Assembly (NCBI GenBank): GCA_026392145.1
Contig: JAPLCS010000184.1
Coordinates: 1-8,654, forward strand
Length of the DNA: 8,654 nucleotides
Reading direction: 5' to 3'
Source of the DNA: Fimbriimonadales bacterium
GTDB taxonomy: Bacteria > Armatimonadota > Fimbriimonadia > Fimbriimonadales > Fimbriimonadaceae
The notes below the pieces were generated by a model. The model had not been told where the DNA came from. It searched no databases and saw only the letters and a program-made list of their open reading frames with translations. Below, piece after piece: positions 1 through 7,330 of this stretch; position 1 is the first letter of the stretch; each line of letters begins with the position of its first letter. The translations under genes were made by a program, and so were the position numbers.

Positions 1-2
1 AA

Positions 3-212
3 GAAATTCGAAGAATTCTCACAAGCGGCGTAGACAACCTTCCCGAGAGAGAAAGATTAGTCATCGCTCTTTACTACTTCGAAGGTCTTACTTTCAAAGA
101 AATCGGTCGAGTGCTAGGCGTCAGCGAAAGCCGAGTGTATCAACTCCATACCCAGGCAATGAACCGCCTACGCAACTTCATGCGACAAGAAGGCGGAATC
201 CAGGTTCGCTAA
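3..212 (+). CDS. fliA: Flagellar-type sigma factor FliA (sigma-28), C-terminal part, cut by left edge
   Basis: The frame is open from the window edge and gives 69 residues before a TAA. It contains LPERERLVIALYYFEGLTF followed by a helix-turn-helix (KEIGRVLGVSESRVYQLH) and ends in a basic helix (AMNRLRNFMRQ). This is region 4 of a sigma-70 family factor, which contacts the -35 element. The LPERE...LYY..GLT.KEIG.VLGVSESRVYQ pattern is that of the FliA/WhiG group, which directs RNA polymerase to late flagellar and chemotaxis promoters. Regions 2 and 3 lie outside the window, so the assignment rests on region 4 and on the flagellar operon 4 kb away. A SigB/SigF-type alternative factor is possible but fits less well. 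A terminator follows 29 bases after the stop. Confidence 0.88.
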   Translation, partial: EIRRILTSGVDNLPERERLVIALYYFEGLTFKEIGRVLGVSESRVYQLHTQAMNRLRNFMRQEGGIQVR

Positions 213-241
213 AAAGCACCAGCCACGTCGTAGGCAAAACA

Positions 242-276
242 AAACGGGGGCAGTTTTACTGCTCCCGTTTCTTTTT
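242..276. terminator. Rho-independent terminator, probably bidirectional, between fliA and the convergent gene
   Basis: Bases 242-253 pair with 259-270 in a 12-bp stem containing one G-T wobble (250s region against T263), with a TTTTA loop. On the plus strand the stem is followed by CTTTTT. On the minus strand it is followed by TTTTGTTTTG, so it can also end transcripts of the gene whose stop is at 300. The position between two convergent stop codons fits a shared terminator. Confidence 0.88.
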
Positions 277-299
277 ATGTGCGCTACCAGATAGTCAAC

Positions 300-3200
300 T
301 CAGAACTTTCTTATTCGAATGTTCCTAAAGGCAACCAAGTCTCCGTGATCTTGGAACGCGATATGCCCCTCGTCATACTTGGCAAACTCAGGCCAATCTT
401 TGAACTTGCTCTTCGCAAATCGCGCCTTGTAGTCAGCCGAAGTCCGATCGTACTCAACCACCTTTACACCGTTCATCCAATGTTCAACTTTAGTTCCGCG
501 AGCAACAATTCGAATAGAATTCCACTCATTGGCTCCATAAGCAGTCGGCTTGGAGAGCTCATAAATGTCGTAAAGGGATCCTGCTCGCCGCGTCGTCAAC
601 TTACCGTCAGGATGCTTTGCATCATCAAGAATTTGCATCTCAACTCCCGTTTCGTACGAGGCGCCGCGAGTTTCCTTCACGTGATACATGATTCCGCTAT
701 TGCCACCCGTCTGAATCTTCCAATCCAATCGAAGTTCGAAATCCTTGAACTGATTTTTGGTGATAATGTCTCCGCCTCCAACCCCAGGAATGTAGGTCAG
801 TGTGCCTTCGTTGATCACCCAGCCTTTCGGCATGTCCTGGCGCCTGTAGCCACGGAAGCTGTCCGTTGACTTGCCATCAAACAAGCTAACAAAGCCCTCC
901 ATTTTTTCTGCTTCCGACATTCCAGCCACAAAGGATTTAGTCGGCACCGGCTGAAGACCACCGATTCGGTTCGGAATAGAATTTACTGTGCTCCATGCTT
1001 CAGTCGACCAAAGTAACTCATTGGTAGCTGACCGCACTGAACTAGGCAAACGGAAATAGACCACATAGCCTGGCTTTACACCGTCGAACTGCAAGAACAT
1101 CTTCTTTCGATCTGCCGACATTGAAATGCCTTTAACAGCCAATCGCTGCTCATCTACCTTCGGTCCACCGTAATCAATCGTAGGCACATACTTCCACTGC
1201 TGTACAAAATACTCATCAAGAGAAAGTGGAAAATGTTGGGGATTCAGAGGTTGTGTAAACTCAATTTCCGCACCATTCTTGGCCGGCTTCACACTCAGCA
1301 TCTCAAAGGTTGACTTACCATTGTAGGCAAGACGCTGGAGTCCAAATCGCTCCTTCCCTTCTTGACCCCAGTTGCCAGTTGAGCCAATTCCACCCACATA
1401 AATAGCTTTATCTGGACCAATCACCACTCGGTTGATACCTGCCTCAAGACCCTGCGTCAACCGGAAAGCCGTACCCTGGTATAACCCATTAACTTTCTCC
1501 ATAAAGACGCGCTTCAGCCCACCGTGGGTTACATCTCCGACAATCATCTGACCTTTGTACGGTCCGTACTCAAAAGTAGCTGGCTGGCTCGTTGAGTTAC
1601 CAATCTCCCCCTGAGGGAACCAACAAACAGGAAGAGTATCAGTCGCCTTTATTCCGGGTTCAACCGACCGATTACCGTAGAAAGCACCCGGAATAAGTTG
1701 GAACAACTTACACGACGGATTCCAGTCACCCTGGTTATCCGTCAAGAAAATCTCACCCTTAGTATTAAGAGCAATTCCGTTTGGAGTTCGCAAGCCACTC
1801 GCTACATACTCAAAATCGCCCGTCTTGCCATTAATCTTGACGACCCGTCCGCGAGCCTTCTCCTGAACACCAGTACTTCGCCCGCCTGGATCGATGGCAA
1901 TCGCAAGGTTTCCATAGAAATATCCATCTTTGTAAACCAAACCAAAGGCAAACTCATGAAAGTTCTCAGTGACGCCCCAATTGTTCGCAAGCGCATAGAA
2001 CTCATCGATAACACCGTCGCCGTTATTGTCAACCAGTTTCGTCAGTTCCTGTTTCTGAAGAACGTAAATATTCCCGTTTACATACTTAATCCCAAGCGGC
2101 TCAGCCAATCCCTGAGCAATTTTTTTGACCTTTACCTTGCTTGGGTCTCCTGTCTGAACACCTGACAACTGAAAAACCGCTCCTTCAGGATCCCAAGTAC
2201 ATAAAACTAAATCACCATTTGGTAAGAAGTCGATACCTCCTACCCGCGGTGTAAACCCTTCAGGTCGAGGAGTCGAGAGAGAAAGCGAAGGATGAACACT
2301 GACCTCTGGTCGCCCGTCTCCCGGTCGCTGAGGCCACAATGAGTCCATCACTTTCTTAAAGCCTGGCGCCACGACATGCACCTCATCGGCAATCGTCTCA
2401 AACGCTTCATCAGGAACAATTTCCCACTCAGTAGCATCAGGAGTCTTCCATTCAAGTTGCAAAACGCCTTCTTCTGCATTGTTGAAATAGTCAATTCTTA
2501 ACGGATGTGAACCCGGATCAAGTTCAACCGACCCCACTTTCTTCTCAGCATTGTGAACCCCATCGTTGTCCACAACTTTCTCGCCTCTCAGATAAAGTCG
2601 CGAGCCATCATCAGAAGTCAACCTAAACTGATAAAGCCCACCCTTTGTTACCTTCAACCAACCCGTAAGGTTCACGAAGAATCTTCCCTTCATCTCAAAA
2701 TCGTCGGTGGACAAAAAGAAAACACTATCTATCTTTCTATTCACATTGGGCGACTGGTTTGGCACCAAAGTTGGCATCCTCTCCGGTGCAAATTCCAGTT
2801 GATAACCGCGAAATGCAAGCCCAGGCTCCCTCAAGTCACCTTTCGTCTGATTTCCGCCACCTTGTTTTGCCTCAGATGAGTTACCGCCATCAGAAATCCG
2901 AGCAGTTGCAAGAATCTCATTCGCTGTAGAAACGAGCTGAACTTGACCGGCGGGTTCACTCATCACAGGATTGATCAATGTCTGAACCGTTGCCAAACTT
3001 CCCTTGATAAAAAACGGAGACTTTGCGTCAGGCATCTCCGGAGACATTCCCATAAACTTTTGCGATGCAACGCCACTTGCAGAAGCGTATGGTTTTAAGC
3101 CTATTTGAACCCCATTCAAAGCAACAGGAGTAATCACGGACTTCGCTCTCGTACCGATCAAAAATTGTCGCTGAAGACCAACTGGCTTTCCTTTCTCCCA

Positions 3201-3587
3201 TAACATCGTAGGAGTTTCAAAAATAGTTCCTCTCTGCCCTTCGAGGTCAAAATCATATTGAAGAACAACTTTCTTGGCATCAACAGAATCAAAGAAATAA
3301 CCCCTAAACCGTGGAGTAAATCCCTTGGTTACCCCACCCTTCTGGTAAACCCATTGCGACTCTTCGGTGGAGTTTTCAAAGATTGAGCCACCTTGGCTAG
3401 TAGGTTGTGGTCCATGTTCGGTCGTGTAGACAGCCCCATTAAACTTCACATCCCCTTTCCAAAACTTATAAACGTTGCAATAGGTGGCATCGTAGGAGAG
3501 CCAAAAATCTTTTGCGAGAGCAAAAGTTGCAATCCGTGCTCGCTTATCAATCACTGACCTCCACATTTTTCCATGAATTAGGTTCAA
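300..3587 (-). CDS. Large multidomain protein: PA14 + sugar-dehydrogenase-like propeller + DUF1080 (3-keto-disaccharide hydrolase-like)
   Basis: The product has 1095 residues. Residues about 7-235 form an N-terminal domain (RSVIDKRARIATFAL, KGDVKFNGAVYTTEHGPQP) of the kind that precedes cytochrome/propeller proteins in Planctomycetota and Bacteroidota. Residues about 252-395 are a PA14 domain (TKGGLYQFRLTSDDGSRLYL, then DYFNNAEEGVLQLEW), usually carbohydrate-binding. Residues about 440-760 are a beta-propeller resembling glucose/sorbosone dehydrogenases (GIDFLPNGDLVLCTW, GLRTPNGIALNTKGEIFLTD). It carries an EF-hand-like loop, DNNGDGVIDEF, at 520-530. Residues about 765-870 look like a beta-sandwich linker. 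Residues 897-1095 are DUF1080 (SLFDGKSTDSF, GGNSGIMYHV, AFQDHGDLVAFRNI), a concanavalin-like fold named 3-keto-disaccharide hydrolase. A role in sugar or polysaccharide breakdown is inferred; the substrate is unknown. No CxxCH haem motif is present. The first codon taken is TTG (3587); ATG at 3566 is the alternative. Neither has a good Shine-Dalgarno or gives a signal peptide, though relatives are usually exported. Confidence 0.9.
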   Translation of the reverse strand: MNLIHGKMWRSVIDKRARIATFALAKDFWLSYDATYCNVYKFWKGDVKFNGAVYTTEHGPQPTSQGGSIFENSTEESQWVYQKGGVTKGFTPRFRGYFFDSVDAKKVVLQYDFDLEGQRGTIFETPTMLWEKGKPVGLQRQFLIGTRAKSVITPVALNGVQIGLKPYASASGVASQKFMGMSPEMPDAKSPFFIKGSLATVQTLINPVMSEPAGQVQLVSTANEILATARISDGGNSSEAKQGGGNQTKGDLREPGLAFRGYQLEFAPERMPTLVPNQSPNVNRKIDSVFFLSTDDFEMKGRFFVNLTGWLKVTKGGLYQFRLTSDDGSRLYLRGEKVVDNDGVHNAEKKVGSVELDPGSHPLRIDYFNNAEEGVLQLEWKTPDATEWEIVPDEAFETIADEVHVVAPGFKKVMDSLWPQRPGDGRPEVSVHPSLSLSTPRPEGFTPRVGGIDFLPNGDLVLCTWDPEGAVFQLSGVQTGDPSKVKVKKIAQGLAEPLGIKYVNGNIYVLQKQELTKLVDNNGDGVIDEFYALANNWGVTENFHEFAFGLVYKDGYFYGNLAIAIDPGGRSTGVQEKARGRVVKINGKTGDFEYVASGLRTPNGIALNTKGEIFLTDNQGDWNPSCKLFQLIPGAFYGNRSVEPGIKATDTLPVCWFPQGEIGNSTSQPATFEYGPYKGQMIVGDVTHGGLKRVFMEKVNGLYQGTAFRLTQGLEAGINRVVIGPDKAIYVGGIGSTGNWGQEGKERFGLQRLAYNGKSTFEMLSVKPAKNGAEIEFTQPLNPQHFPLSLDEYFVQQWKYVPTIDYGGPKVDEQRLAVKGISMSADRKKMFLQFDGVKPGYVVYFRLPSSVRSATNELLWSTEAWSTVNSIPNRIGGLQPVPTKSFVAGMSEAEKMEGFVSLFDGKSTDSFRGYRRQDMPKGWVINEGTLTYIPGVGGGDIITKNQFKDFELRLDWKIQTGGNSGIMYHVKETRGASYETGVEMQILDDAKHPDGKLTTRRAGSLYDIYELSKPTAYGANEWNSIRIVARGTKVEHWMNGVKVVEYDRTSADYKARFAKSKFKDWPEFAKYDEGHIAFQDHGDLVAFRNIRIRKF

Positions 3588-3672
3588 AAGGCTCGTTATC
3601 TCGGCATTTTTATAAACAATAATTCAGCCCACAAACTAAATCAAAGCTCCATGTCTACAAAATTGGATACAT

Positions 3673-3703
3673 TTGAACGGATTACTGCAACTTTTTGTAA
3701 AAT
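3673..3703 (+). promoter_or_regulatory. Possible sigma-70-type promoter for the barrel-like gene
   Basis: A TTGAAC (3673-3678) and a TAAAAT (3698-3703) resemble -35 and -10 boxes, separated by 19 bases, which is longer than the preferred 17. Transcription would begin about 20 bases before the ATG at 3730. The match is by eye and the region is AT-rich, so chance is possible. The rest of the 142-bp divergent intergenic region (3588-3729) shows no hairpin, operator or riboswitch that I can recognise. On the minus strand a TATAAA (3614-3609) is the only -10-like hexamer before the large gene and has no convincing -35. Confidence 0.3.
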
Positions 3704-3729
3704 CAATGCGTCAGCATTCATGGAAGACT

Positions 3730-4311
3730 ATGAAATTCCTTAAACATGCACTCGTACTCGGAGCGGCAACGGTTGCCGTCTCAGCAAATGCTCAGTTTGG
3801 AGCAACCTCCAAGGCCGACCTGTCTACTGAAGGCGGAAAGCAAGGCATCTACGGAACTTATAGCCCAGTCGCTCGAAATAGCGATGCTAACGGCTATGTC
3901 TTGTCATTTGAAAAGATTCTGAACGAAGGTAAGAACGGTCCAAACGTTTTTGGAGGCTTCTACAGCCGATTCGATGGAGCAGGTCTCTATCAATTCCACT
4001 ACCGAACATACCGAAGCGAAGATTCCGGATACCAACTCGGAATGCTCGGTGGCGATGGATTTGGCAACAAGAACGATTTTCAATTGATGTACTTCAAGGA
4101 ACTTCCAGGTCAAGGAGCAAAGTCGCTTTCCATTTCTGCAATGGGCGGCCTGTACTACGAAACAGGAGCATCCAAGTTCCACCCAACCGTAGCAGTAAAA
4201 GCATCCTATCCACTTCAAAACGGATTTAGCCTTGATGCAACTGCCTGGTACCTTCGAAATAACGATAGCAACAACACCCTCTTCTCAGTCGGTGTAGGCT
4301 ATCGCTTCTAG
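3730..4311 (+). CDS. Secreted protein, probable small outer-membrane beta-barrel, family not recognised
   Basis: The product has 193 residues. It starts with a clear Sec signal peptide: lysines at 2 and 5, a hydrophobic core, and ANA|Q as the likely cleavage site after residue 21. The mature part is rich in glycine and aromatics. It breaks into about ten short amphipathic strands separated by polar turns, for example FGGFYSRF, GLYQFHYRTY, NDFQLMYF, AMGGLYYE, FSLDATAWYL. It ends in FSVGVGYRF, a C-terminal aromatic strand as recognised by the BAM machinery in outer-membrane proteins. The barrel is inferred from this pattern; no named family is recognised. Earlier in-frame starts (TTG 3673, ATG 3706) would put extra residues before the signal peptide, so ATG 3730 is preferred. 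Its SD is weak (GGAAG close to the ATG). The gene stands alone, divergent from the large DUF1080 gene and convergent with the fli operon. Confidence 0.85.
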   Translation: MKFLKHALVLGAATVAVSANAQFGATSKADLSTEGGKQGIYGTYSPVARNSDANGYVLSFEKILNEGKNGPNVFGGFYSRFDGAGLYQFHYRTYRSEDSGYQLGMLGGDGFGNKNDFQLMYFKELPGQGAKSLSISAMGGLYYETGASKFHPTVAVKASYPLQNGFSLDATAWYLRNNDSNNTLFSVGVGYRF

Positions 4312-4329
4312 TCGGTAATTCCAAAACTC

Positions 4330-4369
4330 AAGAGAGGGCTAGTTCGGAATGAACTAGCCCTCTCTTTTT
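4330..4369. terminator. Strong Rho-independent terminator between the barrel-like gene and fliI
   Basis: Bases 4330-4345 pair perfectly with 4351-4366, giving a 16-bp stem around a GGAAT loop. A T run (4365-4369) follows on the plus strand, so this ends the 3730-4311 transcript. It also sits 22 bases past the fliI stop. Read on the minus strand it is followed by TGAGTTTTGG, a weaker tail, so it may also end the fli operon transcript. Confidence 0.92.
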
Positions 4370-4391
4370 ACATCAGCACTCTGTTTACTTC

Positions 4392-5705
4392 CTATGAAAC
4401 AGCACTGGTCAAACCTTCTAGCGTATGTTCAAAGGTGCTGCCCTCAGCCTTATCTTGCCTCAAGAAGGCGTTGATGCCATCCATTTTGTCAATCGCCTCA
4501 TCACTGATTGCCCGACTTCCCTTCTTGTAGGCACCAATGGAAACCAAATCCTCTACATCCCGATAAGCAGCAATCAATTCACGCACCCGAGTTGCAGACT
4601 TAATCTGCTCAGGCTCAACCACAAAGGGCATAGTTCGGCTCAAACTCTTTTGTATATCTATCGGAGGGTAATGTCCCCGACTTGTCAAATCTCGATTCAA
4701 GACGATGTGCCCATCCAAAATCCCTCGTGCCGCATCTGCTATGGGTTCGTTGGTATCATCCCCATCCACCAGAACGGTATAAAGGGCCGTAATCGCACCC
4801 TTCGGTCCCATTCCTGCTCGCTCCATTAAACGAGGTAACAGAGCAAACACAGAGGGGGTGTATCCTTTGGTCGATGGTGGCTCCCCAATCGCTAGTCCAA
4901 CTTCCCGCTGTGCCATAGCAAACCGGGTCACACTATCCATCATCAACAAAACCGATTTACCCTGATCCCGAAACCCTTCGGCAATAGCAGTCGCCGTCAT
5001 CGCCGCCTTAATGCGAACCAACGCAGGCATCTCCCCAGTAGCACAGACAATGACCGATCTGGCAAGCCCTTCCTCTCCAAGATCGTTCTCAATGAACTCT
5101 CGAACCTCACGACCTCGTTCACCGACCAAGCAAATCACGTTGATATCGGCTTCGCAATTTCGAGCAATCATGCCCAACAAAGTGCTCTTACCTACTCCTG
5201 AGCCAGCAAAAATTCCCATTCGCTGCCCTTCTCCCAAGGTCAAAACTCCATCAATCGCTCGGACTCCAGTTTCCATCGGCTTCGATATCATCTGTCGCTC
5301 CATGGCATTCGGTGGATTAGCAAATGCTGGATAAAAATCATCCACAAGCGGAGCCGGCTTTCCATCCATCGGCTTCCCTAAACCATCCAAGATACGACCC
5401 AAAAGTGAATCACCGACCGGAACCATTAAGCACTCACCAGTGCTTACAACCAAATCACCCGCTCGAATTCCGTCAATTTCACCAAGAGGCATCAACAAAA
5501 TGTTCGAGCCTTGAAACCCAACGACTTCAACAGGAACTCGACGCTCCCCAGACTCAACGTAACAAATATCTCCAATCTTGGAACTCGGACCAGTGGATTC
5601 AATAACTAATCCAATGACCTGCTTAACCTTTCCGTATTGAACAAATGATTGTGTTCGATCGATTGCCTTTCTCAGCTTGCCAATCGTCGGAGTAGGAATT
5701 TGCAT
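4392..5705 (-). CDS. fliI: Flagellar export ATPase FliI
   Basis: FliI is the cytoplasmic ATPase of the flagellar type III export apparatus. It forms a hexamer held by FliH and helps unfold and deliver export substrates. From the ATG the product is 437 residues, normal for the family. It has an F1-beta-like N-terminal domain (about 25-95) and a Walker A at 167-175 (AGSGVGKST). GERGRE lies at 195-200, with its glutamate as the likely catalytic residue, and Walker B is at 251-257 (SVLLMMD). The family stretch GEPPSTKGYTPSVFALLPRL is present. A TTG directly upstream (5708) is possible, but ATG 5705 shares its A with the fliH stop (TGATG) and has GAGG seven bases before it, so translation is probably coupled to fliH. 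It is the last gene of the operon; no fliJ follows. Confidence 0.97.
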   Translation of the reverse strand: MQIPTPTIGKLRKAIDRTQSFVQYGKVKQVIGLVIESTGPSSKIGDICYVESGERRVPVEVVGFQGSNILLMPLGEIDGIRAGDLVVSTGECLMVPVGDSLLGRILDGLGKPMDGKPAPLVDDFYPAFANPPNAMERQMISKPMETGVRAIDGVLTLGEGQRMGIFAGSGVGKSTLLGMIARNCEADINVICLVGERGREVREFIENDLGEEGLARSVIVCATGEMPALVRIKAAMTATAIAEGFRDQGKSVLLMMDSVTRFAMAQREVGLAIGEPPSTKGYTPSVFALLPRLMERAGMGPKGAITALYTVLVDGDDTNEPIADAARGILDGHIVLNRDLTSRGHYPPIDIQKSLSRTMPFVVEPEQIKSATRVRELIAAYRDVEDLVSIGAYKKGSRAISDEAIDKMDGINAFLRQDKAEGSTFEHTLEGLTSAVS

Positions 5706-6202
5706 CAAGCCGCCTCGTTAAACTCATTCTCAAGCAGCATAAGTCTCGTTTCAACCGTGGCATTCAAAACACCAGACTCAGTCTCGACAATAACCCCGCT
5801 ACCAATCGAATGATCAGGAACAAACTCAATACCTTTGACATGCAAGGAGTGACGCGAGAGTTCCTCACGGTGGCTCTCAAACAGAGCAAAGTCATTAGGG
5901 TTAATGCGAATTCGCGCCTGATTGGCATTGGTGAGCTCCGACATAATTTCCTGAGCAATCTGCAAGGCCACCGTCCGATTGATCTGTAATTCAGCCGCAA
6001 CCACCTTCTTAACCGCCTCCATTGCCAAATCGGTCAACTTTTCTTCAGCATTCTCGAACCACTGAATAACCGCCTGCTCAAACTCTTCTCGCATGGTTTC
6101 AACATCGAGAATAAACTGAGAGGACTCCTGATTTCGCTCCTCGGCAGCAATCTCCATTGCCTGCTGAAATCCAATCTTCTTTCCTTCGGCAGTACCCATC
6201 AA
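5705..6202 (-). CDS. fliH: Flagellar export regulator FliH, main (C-terminal) part; N-terminus lies in another frame
   Basis: FliH binds the N-terminus of FliI, restrains its ATPase activity and docks it to the C-ring through FliN. This frame gives 165 residues from TTG 6202 (or 164 from ATG 6199). It opens with GTAEGKKIG, the GxxxGxxxG repeat typical of FliH. A long charged helix follows (about 12-95), then the conserved FliH/YscL C-terminal domain: RIRINPNDFALF, GIEFVPDHSIGSGVIVET and ATVETRLMLL. There is no Shine-Dalgarno before 6202 or 6199, and the family's N-terminal segment is missing. That segment is found just upstream in a different frame (6201-6326). The likely intact gene is 5705-6326 with about 206 codons, broken by one extra base near 6201-6204. 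This may be a real frameshift or a sequence error. Confidence 0.88.
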   Translation of the reverse strand: MMGTAEGKKIGFQQAMEIAAEERNQESSQFILDVETMREEFEQAVIQWFENAEEKLTDLAMEAVKKVVAAELQINRTVALQIAQEIMSELTNANQARIRINPNDFALFESHREELSRHSLHVKGIEFVPDHSIGSGVIVETESGVLNATVETRLMLLENEFNEAA

Positions 6203-6326
6203 AAGACCGTTCTGAAGAAAGACGCTTACTCTTCTGAATCTCTTCGTTGCTCAACTGAGGAATCTGTCCAAAGAGTGAGTTCTCCTTAAGCGGAGTCACC
6301 TCAATACCATTAAAGACTCTAGACAA
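6201..6326 (-). pseudogene. fliH: FliH N-terminal fragment, out of frame with the rest of fliH
   Basis: A TTG start at 6326 overlaps the end of fliG by 8 bases and opens a frame reading MSRVFNGIEVTPLKENSLFG, then LSNEEIQKSKRLSSERS. This looks like the short N-terminal FliN-binding segment of FliH plus the start of its helix. Beyond residue 41 the frame turns implausible (FDGYCRRKEDWIS, then cysteines) and stops at 6099. The FliH-like sequence resumes in the neighbouring frame as LMGTAEGKKIG. Removing one T from the TTTT run (minus strand, 6204-6201) would join the two as SERS-LMGTAEG. The gene-initial position and the excellent SD make chance unlikely. Confidence 0.75.
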
Positions 6327-7329
6327 GCATCTCCTCCTCTCCGCCTCGGCTCAATACAATCTCGCCGCTTTCTTCCAGTCGACGAATAACCGCAACCACC
6401 TTTTGTTGCGCCTCTTCGACCGCCTTGGTTCGGACAGGTCCCATAAACTCCATATCTTCCTTGAGCATTCCCATCGCCCGTTCCGACATATTGGTGAAGA
6501 TCTTCTGCTGAACCTCTGGCTTGACACCCTTCAATGCCACTCCAAGTTCCTTCATGTCTACTTCTCTCAAAATAGCCTGAATTGCTCGGTCATCAAGCTG
6601 AACAATGTCCTCAAACACGAACATCATTCCCTTAATCTGCTCGGCAAGCTCCGGCTCATTTTGCTCCAAGAGTTCCAAAATCACACGCTCAGATGACCGG
6701 TCAACTCGGTTCAACAAGTCAACCAATGCCTTCGGGCCACCAGCCTGACTCATTTCAGTTGAAGCAACACTTGCCATCTTCTTCTCCAAAATAGCTTCAA
6801 CTTTCTTAATAACTTCCGGCGGAGTTTGCTCCATCATTGCAATTCGCGCCGCAACTTCAGCTCGTTGATCAAGTTCAAGTTTGTTCAAAATCTGTGCCGC
6901 ACTCACCACGGGCATGTAAGACAAAACAAGAGCTATAGTCTGCGGATGCTCATCCTGAATGAAGCTCATAACCTGCGCAGGGTCTGCTTTCTTCAAGAAG
7001 TCAAACGGCACGACCTGCATATTCGAGAGAATCTTGTTTAAGATCGCGGACGCTCTGTCTGAACCAAAAGCGGACTCAAGAACCGCACGAGCATTCTGAA
7101 TACCACCCTCAGCAATGTACTCCTGAGCAATCGCAAGTTCATAAAACTCATCAATCACCTGCTCACGCACGTCGGGGGATACTCGTTCCAGACGAGCGAC
7201 CTCAAAGGCCATGGTCTCAATTTCCTGGTCAGTGAGGTGCTTAACAACCTCACCAGAAATTTCAGCTCCCATAACCAGCATCAGTACGGCTGCTTTGGTT
7301 TTATTTGGTAGATCTCGTAGTGTTCTCAT
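6319..7329 (-). CDS. fliG: Flagellar motor switch protein FliG
   Basis: FliG is the rotor protein of the C-ring. Its N-terminal domain binds the FliF C-terminus and its C-terminal domain meets the stator MotA. The product is 336 residues, the usual size. Residues about 5-105 form the FliF-binding domain (KAAVLMLVMGAE). Residues 127-130 are the EHPQ motif of the middle domain (DEHPQTIALVLSYMP), which contacts FliM. A glycine hinge (GGP, 197-199) follows. In the C-terminal domain MFVFEDI is at 236-242 and the charged torque helix at 245-258 (LDDRAIQAILREVD), with the conserved D-D-R and R-E residues present. MGPVR is at 296-300. The ATG at 7329 is the only sensible start, with an in-frame TGA 15 bases before it, but no purine-rich SD precedes it. 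The end overlaps the fliH TTG start by 8 bases. Confidence 0.98.
   Translation of the reverse strand: MRTLRDLPNKTKAAVLMLVMGAEISGEVVKHLTDQEIETMAFEVARLERVSPDVREQVIDEFYELAIAQEYIAEGGIQNARAVLESAFGSDRASAILNKILSNMQVVPFDFLKKADPAQVMSFIQDEHPQTIALVLSYMPVVSAAQILNKLELDQRAEVAARIAMMEQTPPEVIKKVEAILEKKMASVASTEMSQAGGPKALVDLLNRVDRSSERVILELLEQNEPELAEQIKGMMFVFEDIVQLDDRAIQAILREVDMKELGVALKGVKPEVQQKIFTNMSERAMGMLKEDMEFMGPVRTKAVEEAQQKVVAVIRRLEESGEIVLSRGGEEEMLV
6333..6338 (-). promoter_or_regulatory. Perfect Shine-Dalgarno (AGGAGG) that fixes the fliH TTG start
   Basis: On the minus strand AGGAGG (6338-6333), within the glutamate codons near the end of fliG, sits six bases before the TTG at 6326. This is ideal spacing. 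It argues that fliH begins at 6326 rather than at 6202 or 6199, where no such site exists, and that fliH translation is coupled to fliG. Confidence 0.8.
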
Positions 7330-7330
7330 T

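Noticed and set aside
279..869. Open frame of 196 codons on the plus strand
   Set aside because: It lies wholly opposite the conserved DUF1080 coding sequence and has no domain-like pattern; it also runs out of the terminator without an SD.
1698..2165. Open frame of 155 codons on the plus strand
   Set aside because: It is antisense to the propeller domain, whose protein sequence is clearly conserved; the frame looks like a codon-usage shadow.
6099..6200. Continuation of the FliH N-terminal frame as a separate small gene
   Set aside because: Past about 6201 it has cysteine-rich, unlikely sequence, while the overlapping frame carries clear FliH motifs.
6198..6206. Programmed +1 ribosomal frameshift in fliH
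   Set aside because: The site (TCT TTT GAT) has no in-frame stop or rare codon and no known +1 slippery pattern such as CTT TGA, and I see no stimulatory hairpin. A simple indel is more economical, though not excluded by experiment.
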